A stretch of 64,000 nucleotides of DNA from Saccharibacillus kuerlensis DSM 22868 (GCF_000378145.1 NZ_KB899296.1:1-64000), one strand, 5' to 3'. Counted from the stretch's first letter, positions 38,938-48,012 are shown. Program-made: numbers and translations. The notes: generated by a model from the sequence alone, not told the origin.

Positions 38938-41004
38938 ATGGAACGTCTGCATTACGGAGTCGCTTATTATGACGAATATATGCCTTATGATCGATTGGAC
39001 GAAGATATTAAAATGATGAAAGCAGCGGGAATTACAGTCGTGCGCATCGCGGAATCGACATGGAGCACACACGAACCGCAAAATGGGGTCTTCGATTTCA
39101 GATCGGTGGATCGCGTGCTGGATGGCATGCATGCAGCGGGCATCTCCGTGATCGTCGGCACGCCTACTTATGCTGTGCCAGCTTGGATGGTGCGCGAACA
39201 TCCTGAAGTACTGGCCGAAACGAGCAGGGGACCTGGCAAATACGGTGCACGTCAGATCATGGATATTACAAGTCCGGCGTACCTGTTCTATGCCGAGCGG
39301 ATTATTCGCAAACTGATCGGACGCGTGTGCAGTCATCCGGCGGTAATCGGCTACCAGATCGATAACGAGACCAAGCATTACGGCACTGCGGGCCCCAACG
39401 TGCAGCTGCGCTTCGTCAAAGCGATGCGAGAAAAGTTCGGCGGCGACCTTAACGAACTTAACCGCCGTTTCGGCCTGGCTTATTGGAGCAATCGGATTGA
39501 CGCTTGGGAAGATTTTCCGTCTGTGCTGGGTACAATTAATGGCAGTCTCGGCGCAGAATTTGCCCGCTTCCAGCGGCAGTTGGTGACGGATTTCCTCGCC
39601 TGGCAGGTCGGGATCGTAAATGAATACAAGAAGCCCGGACAGTTTACGACCCACAACTTCGATTTCGATTGGCGCGGCCATTCGTACGGCGTGCAGCGGG
39701 ACGTAAACCACTTTGAAGCTTCCAAGCCTTTCGATATTGCGGGTGTAGATATTTATCACCCATCGCAAAGCGAACTGACAGGCGCAGAAATTTCGTTTGG
39801 CGGCGATCTGACGCGTTCGCTCAAGCAGTCGAATTACCTTGTACTGGAGACACAGGCGCAGGCATTTCCGCATTGGACACCGTATCCGGGACAGCTTCGA
39901 CTGCTGGCGTTCAGCCATCTGGCTTCGGGAGCGAGCATGGTGGCGTATTGGCATTGGCATTCCATTCATCATTCGTTTGAGACGTATTGGAAAGGACTGC
40001 TCAGCCATGACCTGCAGCCAAATCCCGTATACAACGAAGCAAAGACAATTGGAGCCGACTTTGCACGTTTGAACGAATCATTGGTCGGTCTGCGCAAAAC
40101 CAACCGGACAGCAGTGTTCGTAAGCAATGAAGCGCTCAGTGCGATCGACTGGTTCCCGCTGCCGGGCGGCATACTTTATAACGACATTGTGCGCCGCTGC
40201 TATGATGCGCTGTACAAGCTCAATGTCGGATGTGATTTCATCTATCCGGACACGGATTATAAAGTGCTGACCGAATACGATCTGATTGTCGTTCCTGCAC
40301 TGTACAGCGCGCCTGATACACTGCTGGAAAAGCTGAATGATTTTACAAAACAAGGCGGGCACGTCGTGTATACGTTCAAAAGCGGATTTGCGAACAGCGA
40401 TGTACAGGTGCGCACAAGTGTACAGCCGGGAATTATCGAACGTTCCTGCGGCGTAAACTATCAGCTGTTCGTCGAACCGAAAAACGTACGCGTTCAGCTT
40501 ACAGGCGAATTATTCGATACAGTTGAAGAAGATTGCATTGTAGAAACGTGGATGGAGCTGCTGACGCCGACAACGGCGGAAGTATGGGCACGCTACGAGC
40601 ATCCGCAGTGGAAAGACTACGCGGCCATTACAACCAATCGCTTTGGCGAAGGCAGAGCGACATATATCGGGTTCTTCCCAAGTGAAGGGCTGCTGCTGGG
40701 AGTGTTCAAGCGGGTGCTGCGCGAAGCGGGAGTATGGGGACAGGATCAGAAGCTTTCTTTCCCACTGATCGTCAAATCTGGCGTGAATGCGGCGGGCTGC
40801 CGCGTGCGTTATTTCCTGAACTATTCCGGCGAACCGGTGGGGTTTGAGTATGGCTACCGCGACGGTCGCGAGCTGCTGTCCGGCACCGACCTGCGCCACG
40901 GCCAACTGCTGCGGCTGCCGGCCTGGGGCGTTGCAATCGTCGAGGACCGCGAGAGTGCAGCCTGTTCGGCGGCGGCAACGGAGGAAGGTGCGGCAAGAGA
41001 TTGA
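38938..41004 (+). CDS. GH42 beta-galactosidase
   Basis: A 688-residue glycoside hydrolase of family 42. It opens MERLHYGVAYYDEYMPYDRLDEDIKMMKAAGITVVRIAESTWS, the family TIM-barrel start. The acid/base is Glu144 in GYQIDNETKHYG and the nucleophile Glu304 in YLVLETQAQAF. A trimerisation domain (about 375-590) and a small C-terminal beta domain follow. No signal peptide is seen, so it should act on imported beta-galactosides in the cytoplasm. The ATG at 38938 follows AAAGGGTGG. It is an orphan: no transporter is adjacent. lacZ is avoided as a symbol because GH42 is unrelated to E. coli LacZ (GH2). Confidence 0.94.
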   Translation: MERLHYGVAYYDEYMPYDRLDEDIKMMKAAGITVVRIAESTWSTHEPQNGVFDFRSVDRVLDGMHAAGISVIVGTPTYAVPAWMVREHPEVLAETSRGPGKYGARQIMDITSPAYLFYAERIIRKLIGRVCSHPAVIGYQIDNETKHYGTAGPNVQLRFVKAMREKFGGDLNELNRRFGLAYWSNRIDAWEDFPSVLGTINGSLGAEFARFQRQLVTDFLAWQVGIVNEYKKPGQFTTHNFDFDWRGHSYGVQRDVNHFEASKPFDIAGVDIYHPSQSELTGAEISFGGDLTRSLKQSNYLVLETQAQAFPHWTPYPGQLRLLAFSHLASGASMVAYWHWHSIHHSFETYWKGLLSHDLQPNPVYNEAKTIGADFARLNESLVGLRKTNRTAVFVSNEALSAIDWFPLPGGILYNDIVRRCYDALYKLNVGCDFIYPDTDYKVLTEYDLIVVPALYSAPDTLLEKLNDFTKQGGHVVYTFKSGFANSDVQVRTSVQPGIIERSCGVNYQLFVEPKNVRVQLTGELFDTVEEDCIVETWMELLTPTTAEVWARYEHPQWKDYAAITTNRFGEGRATYIGFFPSEGLLLGVFKRVLREAGVWGQDQKLSFPLIVKSGVNAAGCRVRYFLNYSGEPVGFEYGYRDGRELLSGTDLRHGQLLRLPAWGVAIVEDRESAACSAAATEEGAARD

Positions 41005-41186
41005 GCGTGATAATGCTGCGCCGCATTTTATGGAATTCTCCGAAGTGGGAAAAGACTTTTTTGCGGCGCCGTTTAAAGCAGAAAGGTTGAATATAGTAAA
41101 TTTGCAGCACGCTAAAGTGTTGAATAAGTGAAAATGAAAGAATGTGCAGAGCAGAAGCTGTGTAGATTTCGGTAGGGAGGCATCGT

Positions 41187-41840
41187 ATGGACGGGAAAAA
41201 GGTCAATCTTTATATGGTCAGGCACGGCGAGACGTATCTGAATCGCTACGGAAGAATGCAGGGCTGGGCGGACAGTCCGCTTACGGAGGAAGGCAAGGTT
41301 GTAGCCGTTGAGGTCGGCAAAAGGCTGTCGGACGTTCACTTTGCCTATGTGTATACGAGCGATTCCGGCAGGACACTCGAAACGGCCGAGATTATGCTGA
41401 AAGAGAACCGGCACAATATCCCCATGATCCATCGCACCAAAGCTTTTCGAGAAACTTTTTTCGGGAGCTTTGAAGGAGAGATCTCGGCGGTCGCCTGGAA
41501 CAAAATTGCTCAAGAGAACGGTGCAGGAAGTTTCCGTGAACTGATCCAAACGTATACGGTAGCGGAAGTGGCAGATATGACCAAAAAGGCCGATCCGTAT
41601 CACCACGCGGAAAACTTCGACGAGCTCTGGACGCGTATCGGCGGGGGGCTGGATGCGGTTGTCGGGCTGGATTACGAGGACGGCGCGAACATTCTGATTG
41701 TCACTCACGGCAATACGATCCGCAATATTGTGAATCGGCTGTGCGAAGGAATCGACGTTACCATCGATATTCGCAATGCGAGCGTGACGATTATCGAGTA
41801 TTCGGATGAAGCGTATAAAATGATCAGTTTTAATCAGTGA
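41187..41840 (+). CDS. Histidine phosphatase (phosphoglycerate mutase-like)
   Basis: A 217-residue protein with the RHG motif LYMVRHGETYLN (phosphorylated His13), YTSDSGRTLETAEI, and the second His in LIVTHGNTIRNI. This is the branch 1 histidine phosphatase fold. Members include phosphoglycerate mutases and broad phosphatases; without metabolic context the substrate is open. GGGAGGCATCGT precedes the ATG. A low-complexity tail follows (gaagtaaatg repeats, 41837-41901) and then a shared terminator. Confidence 0.9.
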   Translation: MDGKKVNLYMVRHGETYLNRYGRMQGWADSPLTEEGKVVAVEVGKRLSDVHFAYVYTSDSGRTLETAEIMLKENRHNIPMIHRTKAFRETFFGSFEGEISAVAWNKIAQENGAGSFRELIQTYTVAEVADMTKKADPYHHAENFDELWTRIGGGLDAVVGLDYEDGANILIVTHGNTIRNIVNRLCEGIDVTIDIRNASVTIIEYSDEAYKMISFNQ

Positions 41841-41901
41841 AGTGACGTGAAGTAAGTGAAGTAAAATGAAGTGAAGTAAATGAAATGAAGTAAATGAAGT
41901 G
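41837..41901 (+). repeat. Imperfect gaagt(a/g)a(aa)t array
   Basis: About nine imperfect copies of a tgaagtaaa/tgaagtg unit begin at the stop codon of the histidine phosphatase gene. Confidence 0.75.
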
Positions 41902-41963
41902 GGATAACCGGATTCTGAAAGTAGGACAGCGAATGATCGCAGATTGGGTGCCGTTTAATTCGA

Positions 41964-42015
41964 TCATCTACCAAAAAGGAGAGAGGCCCAGAAGGCTCTC
42001 TCTTTTGGTAGATGA
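41964..42015. terminator. Long inverted repeat, bidirectional terminator
   Basis: TCATCTACCAAAA and TTTTGGTAGATGA flank an inner GAGAG(a)GGCC/GGC(t)CTCTC stem with T runs on both strands. It serves the convergent histidine phosphatase and fucU genes. Confidence 0.88.
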
Positions 42016-42061
42016 CTTGTATGACAGTGCAAAGCTGGGGTTAGACTTCGAGTTCTGTTTT

Positions 42062-42484
42062 TCAGATCACGCCTTTTTTCAAAATAATATTCCCGTATAG
42101 GGCCTCTTCGCCGGTTAAGACGACTGCATAGGCTTGCTTGGCGCGTTCGTAAAAGGCAAAACGATCCTCGAACGAAAGCTGTGCGGAAGCATCGTAGCGT
42201 GCGATAATTTCGCGGTATGTGTCCCAAATGGTCGGTACGACCGGATCGCCGGGTACGACGCTCATCATTGCACCTTGATAGTCGGCGTACGGATCAAGCG
42301 GCAGCAGTTCCAGAATAGCATCAAGCAGCGGAGGGATACCGAGACCGTCGCAGCGAATCACACGTTCATGCAGGGAGTGTCCAGGGAAATTCGCATCCGC
42401 AAGAACGATTTCGTCACCGTGTCCCATTCGCATCAAGGCGTAAAGAAGGTCGGGAGAGAGGATTTTAGGGATTTTTTTCAGCAT
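42062..42484 (-). CDS. fucU: L-fucose mutarotase, RbsD/FucU family
   Basis: A 140-residue protein that interconverts the anomers of L-fucose so that the isomerase receives its substrate. It opens MLKKIPKILSPDLLYALMRMGHGDEIVLADANFPGHS, with the catalytic His in MGHGDEIVLADANFPG, the signature of the family. It is the last gene of the fuc operon, 18 bp after fucA, which supports FucU over RbsD. A ribosome binding site (GGAGGAG) precedes the ATG. Confidence 0.94.
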   Translation of the reverse strand: MLKKIPKILSPDLLYALMRMGHGDEIVLADANFPGHSLHERVIRCDGLGIPPLLDAILELLPLDPYADYQGAMMSVVPGDPVVPTIWDTYREIIARYDASAQLSFEDRFAFYERAKQAYAVVLTGEEALYGNIILKKGVI

Positions 42485-42502
42485 GTCTGTATCTCCTCCG
42501 TT

Positions 42503-43180
42503 CTAGAATCCGTAAAATGAACGCAGCGCGACCAACTCGTCGATCCGGTGCTTCGGCAGCTCGCGTTCGCCGTCGATCATACGCGTGAGGAAGGTCAGCT
42601 TGGCTGTATATTCCAGACGCTCCATGTTCATGTAGGCGTCCATTACGCTTTTGCCCCAAGTCAGCGCACCGTGGCTTTCAAGCAGAACGGCCGTTTTCTT
42701 GCCGAGGAAAGGCATGATCGAATCCGGAATTTCTTCGGTCGAAGGGGTGCCGTACACAGCCAGTGGAATATCGCCCATGGCGATTACGGATTCCGGCATC
42801 ATCATTTTGTCGAGCGCTTCCCCCTTGATCGCAAAAGCGGTCGCATAGGGAGGATGGGCATGGACAACGCCGTTCATTTCCGGGCATTCGCGGTATACAC
42901 GCAGATGCATTTTCACTTCGGTAGACGGGCGATAGCCTTCGGCAGCTTCGACGATCTCGCCGTCCAGATTAACCCGGACCAGCATATGCGGTTCGAGATA
43001 GCCTTTGCTGACACCGGTCGGGGAAGCCAGAATCTCTGTTTCCGACAAACGGGCAGAGATATTGCCGTCGTTGGCGGCGATAAAGTCTTTGTTGAACAGA
43101 TTGCGGCCGATATCGCAGATTTGCAGGCGCAGCATCCGCTCGCGTTCGATGAGATCGGCAGTCTGATATAGTTGGGTCAT
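42503..43180 (-). CDS. fucA: L-fuculose-1-phosphate aldolase, class II
   Basis: A 225-residue zinc aldolase that splits L-fuculose-1-phosphate into DHAP and L-lactaldehyde. NDGNISARL, the TGVSKGYL phosphate site, PSTEVKMHLRVYRE with the catalytic Glu, zinc His pair in GVVHAHPPYA and the third His in ESHGALTWG are all present. The ATG at 43180 follows AAGGAGG by 7 bp; a longer frame upstream is low-complexity repeat. It lies between the kinase and fucU, although nearly 600 bp of repeat-rich spacer separate it from the kinase. An L-rhamnulose-1-phosphate aldolase is less likely in length and context. Confidence 0.92.
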   Translation of the reverse strand: MTQLYQTADLIERERMLRLQICDIGRNLFNKDFIAANDGNISARLSETEILASPTGVSKGYLEPHMLVRVNLDGEIVEAAEGYRPSTEVKMHLRVYRECPEMNGVVHAHPPYATAFAIKGEALDKMMMPESVIAMGDIPLAVYGTPSTEEIPDSIMPFLGKKTAVLLESHGALTWGKSVMDAYMNMERLEYTAKLTFLTRMIDGERELPKHRIDELVALRSFYGF

Positions 43181-43289
43181 AGAAGAGCCTCCTTTTGGTC
43201 GATTGAATGGGTGAGGCTTTTTGAGTAAAGTTGTAGGCCTCCGGCTGCAGGCTAACAGATACAGGTGCAAGTACCGACCGTGGCGTGAA

Positions 43290-43425
43290 TATAGAAATAG
43301 AAATAGATATAGATATAGATATGAGTAGGTGTATAAATAGAGGTGCAAATTGAGGTGCAGGTAATAGATACAATCATAATCAGAAGGAAAAGGACAAGGA
43401 CAAGGATAAGGATAAGGATAAGGAT
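43290..43425. repeat. Two hexamer arrays in rhaB-type/fucA spacer
   Basis: atagaa/atagat, five copies at 43290-43319, and aaggac/aaggat, six copies at 43390-43425. Between them are degenerate aggtgyaa words. No gene is supported. Confidence 0.92.
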
Positions 43426-43589
43426 AAGTGTAGGTGCAAGGGCAGGTACACAGGTACAAATATAAGTAAAAATGTAATTTGTAAATTTGAATTATAGGTA
43501 GAAACGAAGTTGCCGGTAAAGTTATAAATATTGCTATCGCTATTGGTATAGGCGCCGATAGGTGTGCTGAGTTGAGCGGTAAGCAGTGA

Positions 43590-43777
43590 GCTAACGAATC
43601 CTAAGAACGTTATTCGACCGAATATTGAAGTTTTGATATTCTAACGAATCTGGATATCGCTATTTCGTGTTTCCACAGCAGTTTTGGACGAATAAGGAGA
43701 AATAACGTTCTCAGGATTCGTTAGAAATGGAAACCGGCATTTTGGGCTCTTTTAACGTTATGAGGATTCGTTAGAAG
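43590..43777. repeat. 188-bp four-module inverted element D (type II)
   Basis: CTAACGAATC-type modules lie at 43590-43617 (plus), 43639-43667 (plus), 43697-43727 (minus) and 43748-43777 (minus); offsets are 0, 49, about 109 and 158. The last module ends at the base next to the stop codon of the kinase gene. Inner modules agree best. It lies inside the fuc transcription unit. Confidence 0.82.
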
Positions 43778-45766
43778 TTATAATCCTGACGATCCAACGG
43801 GCAAATAGCGTTCGAGCGTAAACGAGCGCTCGATAATCTCTGCCCGGCAGGCGAAATCCAGTTCGCCAAGTGCGGCGAGCTGAATCAGCGCGCTGCCCGC
43901 GGCGCTCGCTTCAACCGGGCCGGCAATGACTTCGCGGCCGGTTCGCTCTGCCGTCAGGCGGCAGAGCAGGCGATTGCGGCTGCCGCCTCCGACGAGATGG
44001 ACCGCGGATATGTCGCGGCCCGAGATCGCTTGCAGCTCGTCGATGGCCCGGCCGTAGGCATCGGCCAGGCTCTCGAGCACGACGCGCGCGATCTCGCCCG
44101 GGCTGCCGGGAATCGGCTGCCCGGTATCCCGGCAGTACTGCCGGATCCGCTCCGGCATATTGCCCGGAGCGGCAAAGCGCGGATCGTCAGGATCGATCCG
44201 CGCGGCGGCGGGGCCGGCAGCTTCGGCCAGCGCCGCCAGATCTGCGTGGCTCAAAGCCTCGCCCGCGGCATTCCAGTGTCTGCGGCATTCCTGCAGCAGC
44301 CACAGACCGGTAATGTTCTTCAGCAGGCGGCTGCCTCCGCCGAAGCACACTTCATTGGTAAGGCCGCGTTCGAAAGCGGCCTCGGTCAAGACCGGCTGCG
44401 GGGTTTCGATCCCCGCAATGGACCAGGTGCCGCAGCTGATGAAGGCTGCGGCGGGAGCACTGCCGTCATCCGTTCTAAGCGCAGCGGACAGGCCTGGGGG
44501 ATCTACAGCCGACAAATTGGCAGCATCCATAGCGGCCAGGCCTAGGATATCTACAGTGGACAGATCTGCAGCATCCACAGTGGATAGGCTCAGGGCATCG
44601 GCAGCGGACAGATCTGCAGCATCCACAGCGGATAGGCTCAGGGCATCGGCAGCGGACAGATCTGCAGCATCCACAGCGGATAGGCTCAGGGCATCGGCAT
44701 CGGACAGATCTGCAGCACCTTCAGCGGATAGGCCTAGGGCATCCACAGCTGCTGCTTGGCTTAGATTCCGCTTGTAAGGCACCGCCGCTACGGCGGAAGC
44801 CGTATCGTGCGAGGCACCGGCTACGACGCGCAGCGGACCACAGCACAGTTCGGCCTGCAGCTCCGACCGCAGCTCGCCGAGCACCGTGCCGGCCGGTATG
44901 ATCGGCGCAAATAGTCCAGACGGAATGCTCAGCCGATCCAGTACAAGAGCCGAAGGCTCACCGCTGCCAGCCGCCAGCAGTCCTCCGGTGCTGAGGATAG
45001 TCCGCTCCGCAGCCATAATGCCTGACAGCTGATAATGAAACAAGTCCGGCATCATGAGGAAGTGCGCCGCTTTCCCGCGCAGCTCCGGCTCTTCTTCCAG
45101 ATCGGCGAAGAGCTGGTACACTGTATTGATCGTGCTCGGCTGATTGCCGGTCAGAAGGAACTGATCACTTGGCGGCAGTCGGCGCTCCAGTTCCGAAGCG
45201 TGCCGCGCCATGCGGGTGTCGCGATAATGATGCGGTGCGCGCAGCAGATGACCATCGTGTCCAATCCAACCGTAATCGACGCCCCAGGTATCAACGCCGA
45301 TACTGAGGATCGGCATGACTATCGGATTGTCCGAACTATTGCCCCTGTCTGTATTATCGACATTGTCAGTGTTAGCGGTGCTGTCGGAACTATTGCCAGT
45401 GCCTGTATTGTCGACACTGTCGGTGCTATCGATATTGATACTACTGTTGATACTCTCAATGCTGTCGGCAGCGATACGTATACCGGTCTTGATCTCCGTC
45501 AGCAGGGAGTCAGTATCCCAATATAGACCGCCGTCTTCCTCGAGCGGTACATTGTCGAAACGGTGAATTTCGCGCAGCGCCAGCTTGATTCCGTCGTAAC
45601 GTGCAAGCATGACCCGTCCGGAGCTGGCCCCAAGGTCGACGGCCAATACGCTTCTAACCTCGGAATCATTTTGCTGGATTTGCATCCGATCGTTTCGCAA
45701 GTCTCGTTTGTTTCGCGAATCCCGTTCTTCCGGTCGCTCCGACTCTGAATACATATTTTCACTCAT
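43778..45766 (-). CDS. FGGY carbohydrate kinase, RhaB type, with two repeat insertions
   Basis: The RhaB-type core is clear: SVLAVDLGASSGRVML, SIGVDTWGVDYGWI, HHYRDTRM, AGASHDTASAVAAVP, FISCGTWSIAG, FERGLTNEVCFGGGSRLLKNITGLWLLQECRRHW and VHLVGGGSRN. It should phosphorylate L-rhamnulose or, in this operon, L-fuculose; RhaB-like kinases serve fucose in some bacteria. The family is about 470-490 residues, this one 662. The excess is an Asp/Ser/Thr/Asn-rich insert (about residues 103-147) and a 16-residue-period insert rich in ADALSLSAVDAADLS (about 332-437) placed right after the catalytic DTASAVAAVP. ATG 45766 follows AGAGGG; a TTG at 45835 overlapping the fucI stop is an alternative. Confidence 0.88.
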   Translation of the reverse strand: MSENMYSESERPEERDSRNKRDLRNDRMQIQQNDSEVRSVLAVDLGASSGRVMLARYDGIKLALREIHRFDNVPLEEDGGLYWDTDSLLTEIKTGIRIAADSIESINSSINIDSTDSVDNTGTGNSSDSTANTDNVDNTDRGNSSDNPIVMPILSIGVDTWGVDYGWIGHDGHLLRAPHHYRDTRMARHASELERRLPPSDQFLLTGNQPSTINTVYQLFADLEEEPELRGKAAHFLMMPDLFHYQLSGIMAAERTILSTGGLLAAGSGEPSALVLDRLSIPSGLFAPIIPAGTVLGELRSELQAELCCGPLRVVAGASHDTASAVAAVPYKRNLSQAAAVDALGLSAEGAADLSDADALSLSAVDAADLSAADALSLSAVDAADLSAADALSLSTVDAADLSTVDILGLAAMDAANLSAVDPPGLSAALRTDDGSAPAAAFISCGTWSIAGIETPQPVLTEAAFERGLTNEVCFGGGSRLLKNITGLWLLQECRRHWNAAGEALSHADLAALAEAAGPAAARIDPDDPRFAAPGNMPERIRQYCRDTGQPIPGSPGEIARVVLESLADAYGRAIDELQAISGRDISAVHLVGGGSRNRLLCRLTAERTGREVIAGPVEASAAGSALIQLAALGELDFACRAEIIERSFTLERYLPVGSSGL
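44475..44755 (-). repeat. 48-bp in-frame minisatellite inside kinase gene
   Basis: A 48-bp unit (ctgcagcatccacagcggat and flanking words) recurs about five times with decay at both ends. Its length is a multiple of 3 and it encodes a 16-residue period in the kinase frame. Confidence 0.88.
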
Positions 45767-45831
45767 AGGCAGCCCTCTGCTTTCCGATAAGATTTCACTC
45801 AGCCGTTCGCCTGAATATGATTTCTTATCGT

Positions 45832-47610
45832 TCAATATAGAGGTCCGAAATTTCGGCAGGCCGCATAATCCGCCGCTTCCAGATTGTCCGTGCCGAACAG
45901 CGACCAGACGCGCGGGCGGAAAACTCGCTTTTCGTCTACGTTGTGCATGCTGACCGGAATGCGGAGGATGGAGGCAAGCGTAATCAGGTCGGCGCCGATA
46001 TGACCGTAGCTGATTGCCCCGTGATTGGCGCCCCAGTTATTCATGACATCATAGACGGAAGAGAATGATCCTCTGCCCGTCAATGTTGGCGCGAACCAAG
46101 TGGTCGGCCATGTTGGATCGGTACGTTCGTCGAGCGTACGATGCACGTCTTCCGGGAGATCGACGGTATAGCCTTCTGCCAGCTGCAGCACGGGACCGAG
46201 TCCTTTGACCAGATTAAGACGAGCCATTGTGACCGGCATCCCGCCGCGTGTCAGATAATCCGTCGAAAAACCGCCGCCGCGGAAATACTCCTGCGAAGCC
46301 GGGCGGAAGAGTGTTTTTTCCAGACATTTCGCTGCTTCTTCGTCCGTCACATCCCAAAAAGGCTTGATTGCGGGTTTGCCGTCAATCTGCTGCTCGCCGG
46401 TTCCGTCTAATGCCGCCGAACCGGAATTGATCAAGTGCAGCAGTCCGCCTTCCGCCGGTCCTTCCAGTCTGTGTCCCGTTACACGTTCTACCGCTGCCGG
46501 GCTCCAGAATGTACGCACGTCTGCAAAGATCTGCGCCGTTCCCGTTAGCAGATGGTTGAACAGCATCACGACACCGTTAAGACTGTCATTCTCGGTAGCG
46601 ACGATGTAGGGCACCCGCCGTCCGTTCCAATCGAACGAAGAATTGAGGATCGTCTCCATAAAGTCAGCATTCGGAAAATGATCCGTCCAATGCCGCTGTC
46701 CCTGGAATCCGCCCGCAATCGCAAAATGTCCGCCCGCTTCTTCTTCGAAGCCAAGCTCCGCCAGACGCGGATTGCCGACCATGAGGTCGCGCGCGATTAG
46801 CGTCATTTTGACGACAAATTCCCACTGTTTCTCCTGTTCTTCGTCACTGATGATCAGATGCTCCGGATTGTTATTGGCGCCTACCTTGCAGTTTTCACGG
46901 GTCCACTTGAGCGCTTTTTCGTACTCGTCCTTGTCGTAAATTTCTTCCTCGACGCGGCGAACAAACTCCGACATATCCACATATTCGTTGCGCATACCGA
47001 GGTAACGTTGGAAAAGATCTTCGTCGATGATCGAACCGGCGATGCCCATTGAGACGGACCCCATAGATAAATATGCTTTGCCTTTTATGATCGCGGCAGC
47101 CAGGGCAGATTTTGCAAACTGAAGCAGCTTGGTCTGCACATCGCCCGGAATGTTTTCGCTGTCCGATTCCTGCACGTCCTCACCGTAAATGCCGAATGCC
47201 GGAATGCCTTTTTGCGCGTAAGCCGACAGCACTGCTGCCAGATAGACTGCACCGGGCCGTTCCGTACCGTTGAAGCCCCATACCGCGTGCGGGATCGAAG
47301 CGTCCATGTCCATCGTTTCCGAACCGTAGCACCAGCAGGGAGTGACCGTAATCGATACGCCTACATTTTCGGTTTTAAACTTGGCGACCGCCGCGGATGC
47401 TTCCGCAATGCCTCCGATTGTCGTATCCGCGATCACACACTGTACAGGCGAGCCGTCGGGGTAACGTAGATTATCCTGCAAAAAAGCGGCTGTCCGCCGT
47501 GCCATGCCCATGGTCTGTTCTTCCAGCGATTCGCGAACCCCTCTTCTTCTGCCGTCGATGGTAGGACGAATTCCGATTTTCGGATACTGCTGTAAAGTGT
47601 TGGCTGACAT
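45832..47610 (-). CDS. fucI: L-fucose isomerase
   Basis: A 592-residue Mn-dependent isomerase of L-fucose to L-fuculose. It opens [29 protein letters not shown], the FucI N terminus. The metal site region [21 protein letters not shown] (Glu and Asp) and the late His in [13 protein letters not shown] are present, along with [14 protein letters not shown]. Length is normal. The ATG at 47610 follows AAGGAGG. It is the first gene of the fuc operon, divergent from the DeoR gene; the kinase start lies 66 bp downstream or overlaps. Confidence 0.97.
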   Translation of the reverse strand: MSANTLQQYPKIGIRPTIDGRRRGVRESLEEQTMGMARRTAAFLQDNLRYPDGSPVQCVIADTTIGGIAEASAAVAKFKTENVGVSITVTPCWCYGSETMDMDASIPHAVWGFNGTERPGAVYLAAVLSAYAQKGIPAFGIYGEDVQESDSENIPGDVQTKLLQFAKSALAAAIIKGKAYLSMGSVSMGIAGSIIDEDLFQRYLGMRNEYVDMSEFVRRVEEEIYDKDEYEKALKWTRENCKVGANNNPEHLIISDEEQEKQWEFVVKMTLIARDLMVGNPRLAELGFEEEAGGHFAIAGGFQGQRHWTDHFPNADFMETILNSSFDWNGRRVPYIVATENDSLNGVVMLFNHLLTGTAQIFADVRTFWSPAAVERVTGHRLEGPAEGGLLHLINSGSAALDGTGEQQIDGKPAIKPFWDVTDEEAAKCLEKTLFRPASQEYFRGGGFSTDYLTRGGMPVTMARLNLVKGLGPVLQLAEGYTVDLPEDVHRTLDERTDPTWPTTWFAPTLTGRGSFSSVYDVMNNWGANHGAISYGHIGADLITLASILRIPVSMHNVDEKRVFRPRVWSLFGTDNLEAADYAACRNFGPLY

Positions 47611-47837
47611 AACCTTCCTCCTTAAATGTAGGTAGAGTGGCAGGCTGAACTTCGATGAATAAATCTCGGACAAACGGAAAGCTTTCGGCAGACATCCTAA
47701 TGGAGTAGGCGATCTTGCGGATTGAACAGGGAGTCTTACCGAGCTGGTGAAGCGATCATACTGAAGACGTTATTAAGCCACCATCACAAGTAAGCGGGAC
47801 ACAAGCAAGCGGGATACCAATGAGCAGCTTTCAAAAA

Positions 47838-47852
47838 TAAAGCGTTATCATT
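47838..47852 (-). promoter_or_regulatory. Possible cre site upstream of fucI
   Basis: On the minus strand AATGATAACGCTTTA fits the CcpA consensus WTGNAANCGNWNNCW at most fixed positions, about 230 bp before the fucI ATG. The same core aagcgttatcatt occurs upstream of the beta-galactosidase gene. Confidence 0.4.
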
Positions 47853-47945
47853 TTAGAATATACAGCCGTTCTTTTTCCGATTTCTTCCTTATCTTAAGTT
47901 TCCGATACTTAGAAGTCAACACATAATCCACATATAAATAGGTTT

Positions 47946-48012
47946 ATATTGTTGTTTTGTGGGTTTATTCTCGATTAATGGTGATTGATATTGTGGTTTT
48001 GTGATATTCATG
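47946..48012. promoter_or_regulatory. Candidate DeoR operator, two direct repeats
   Basis: ATATTGTTGTTTTGTGGGTT (from 47946) and ATATTGTGGTTTTGTGATAT (from 47988) are near-copies exactly 42 bp apart, four helical turns. They lie 40-105 bp before the DeoR start in the divergent control region. Direct-repeat operators are common for DeoR proteins. Confidence 0.55.
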
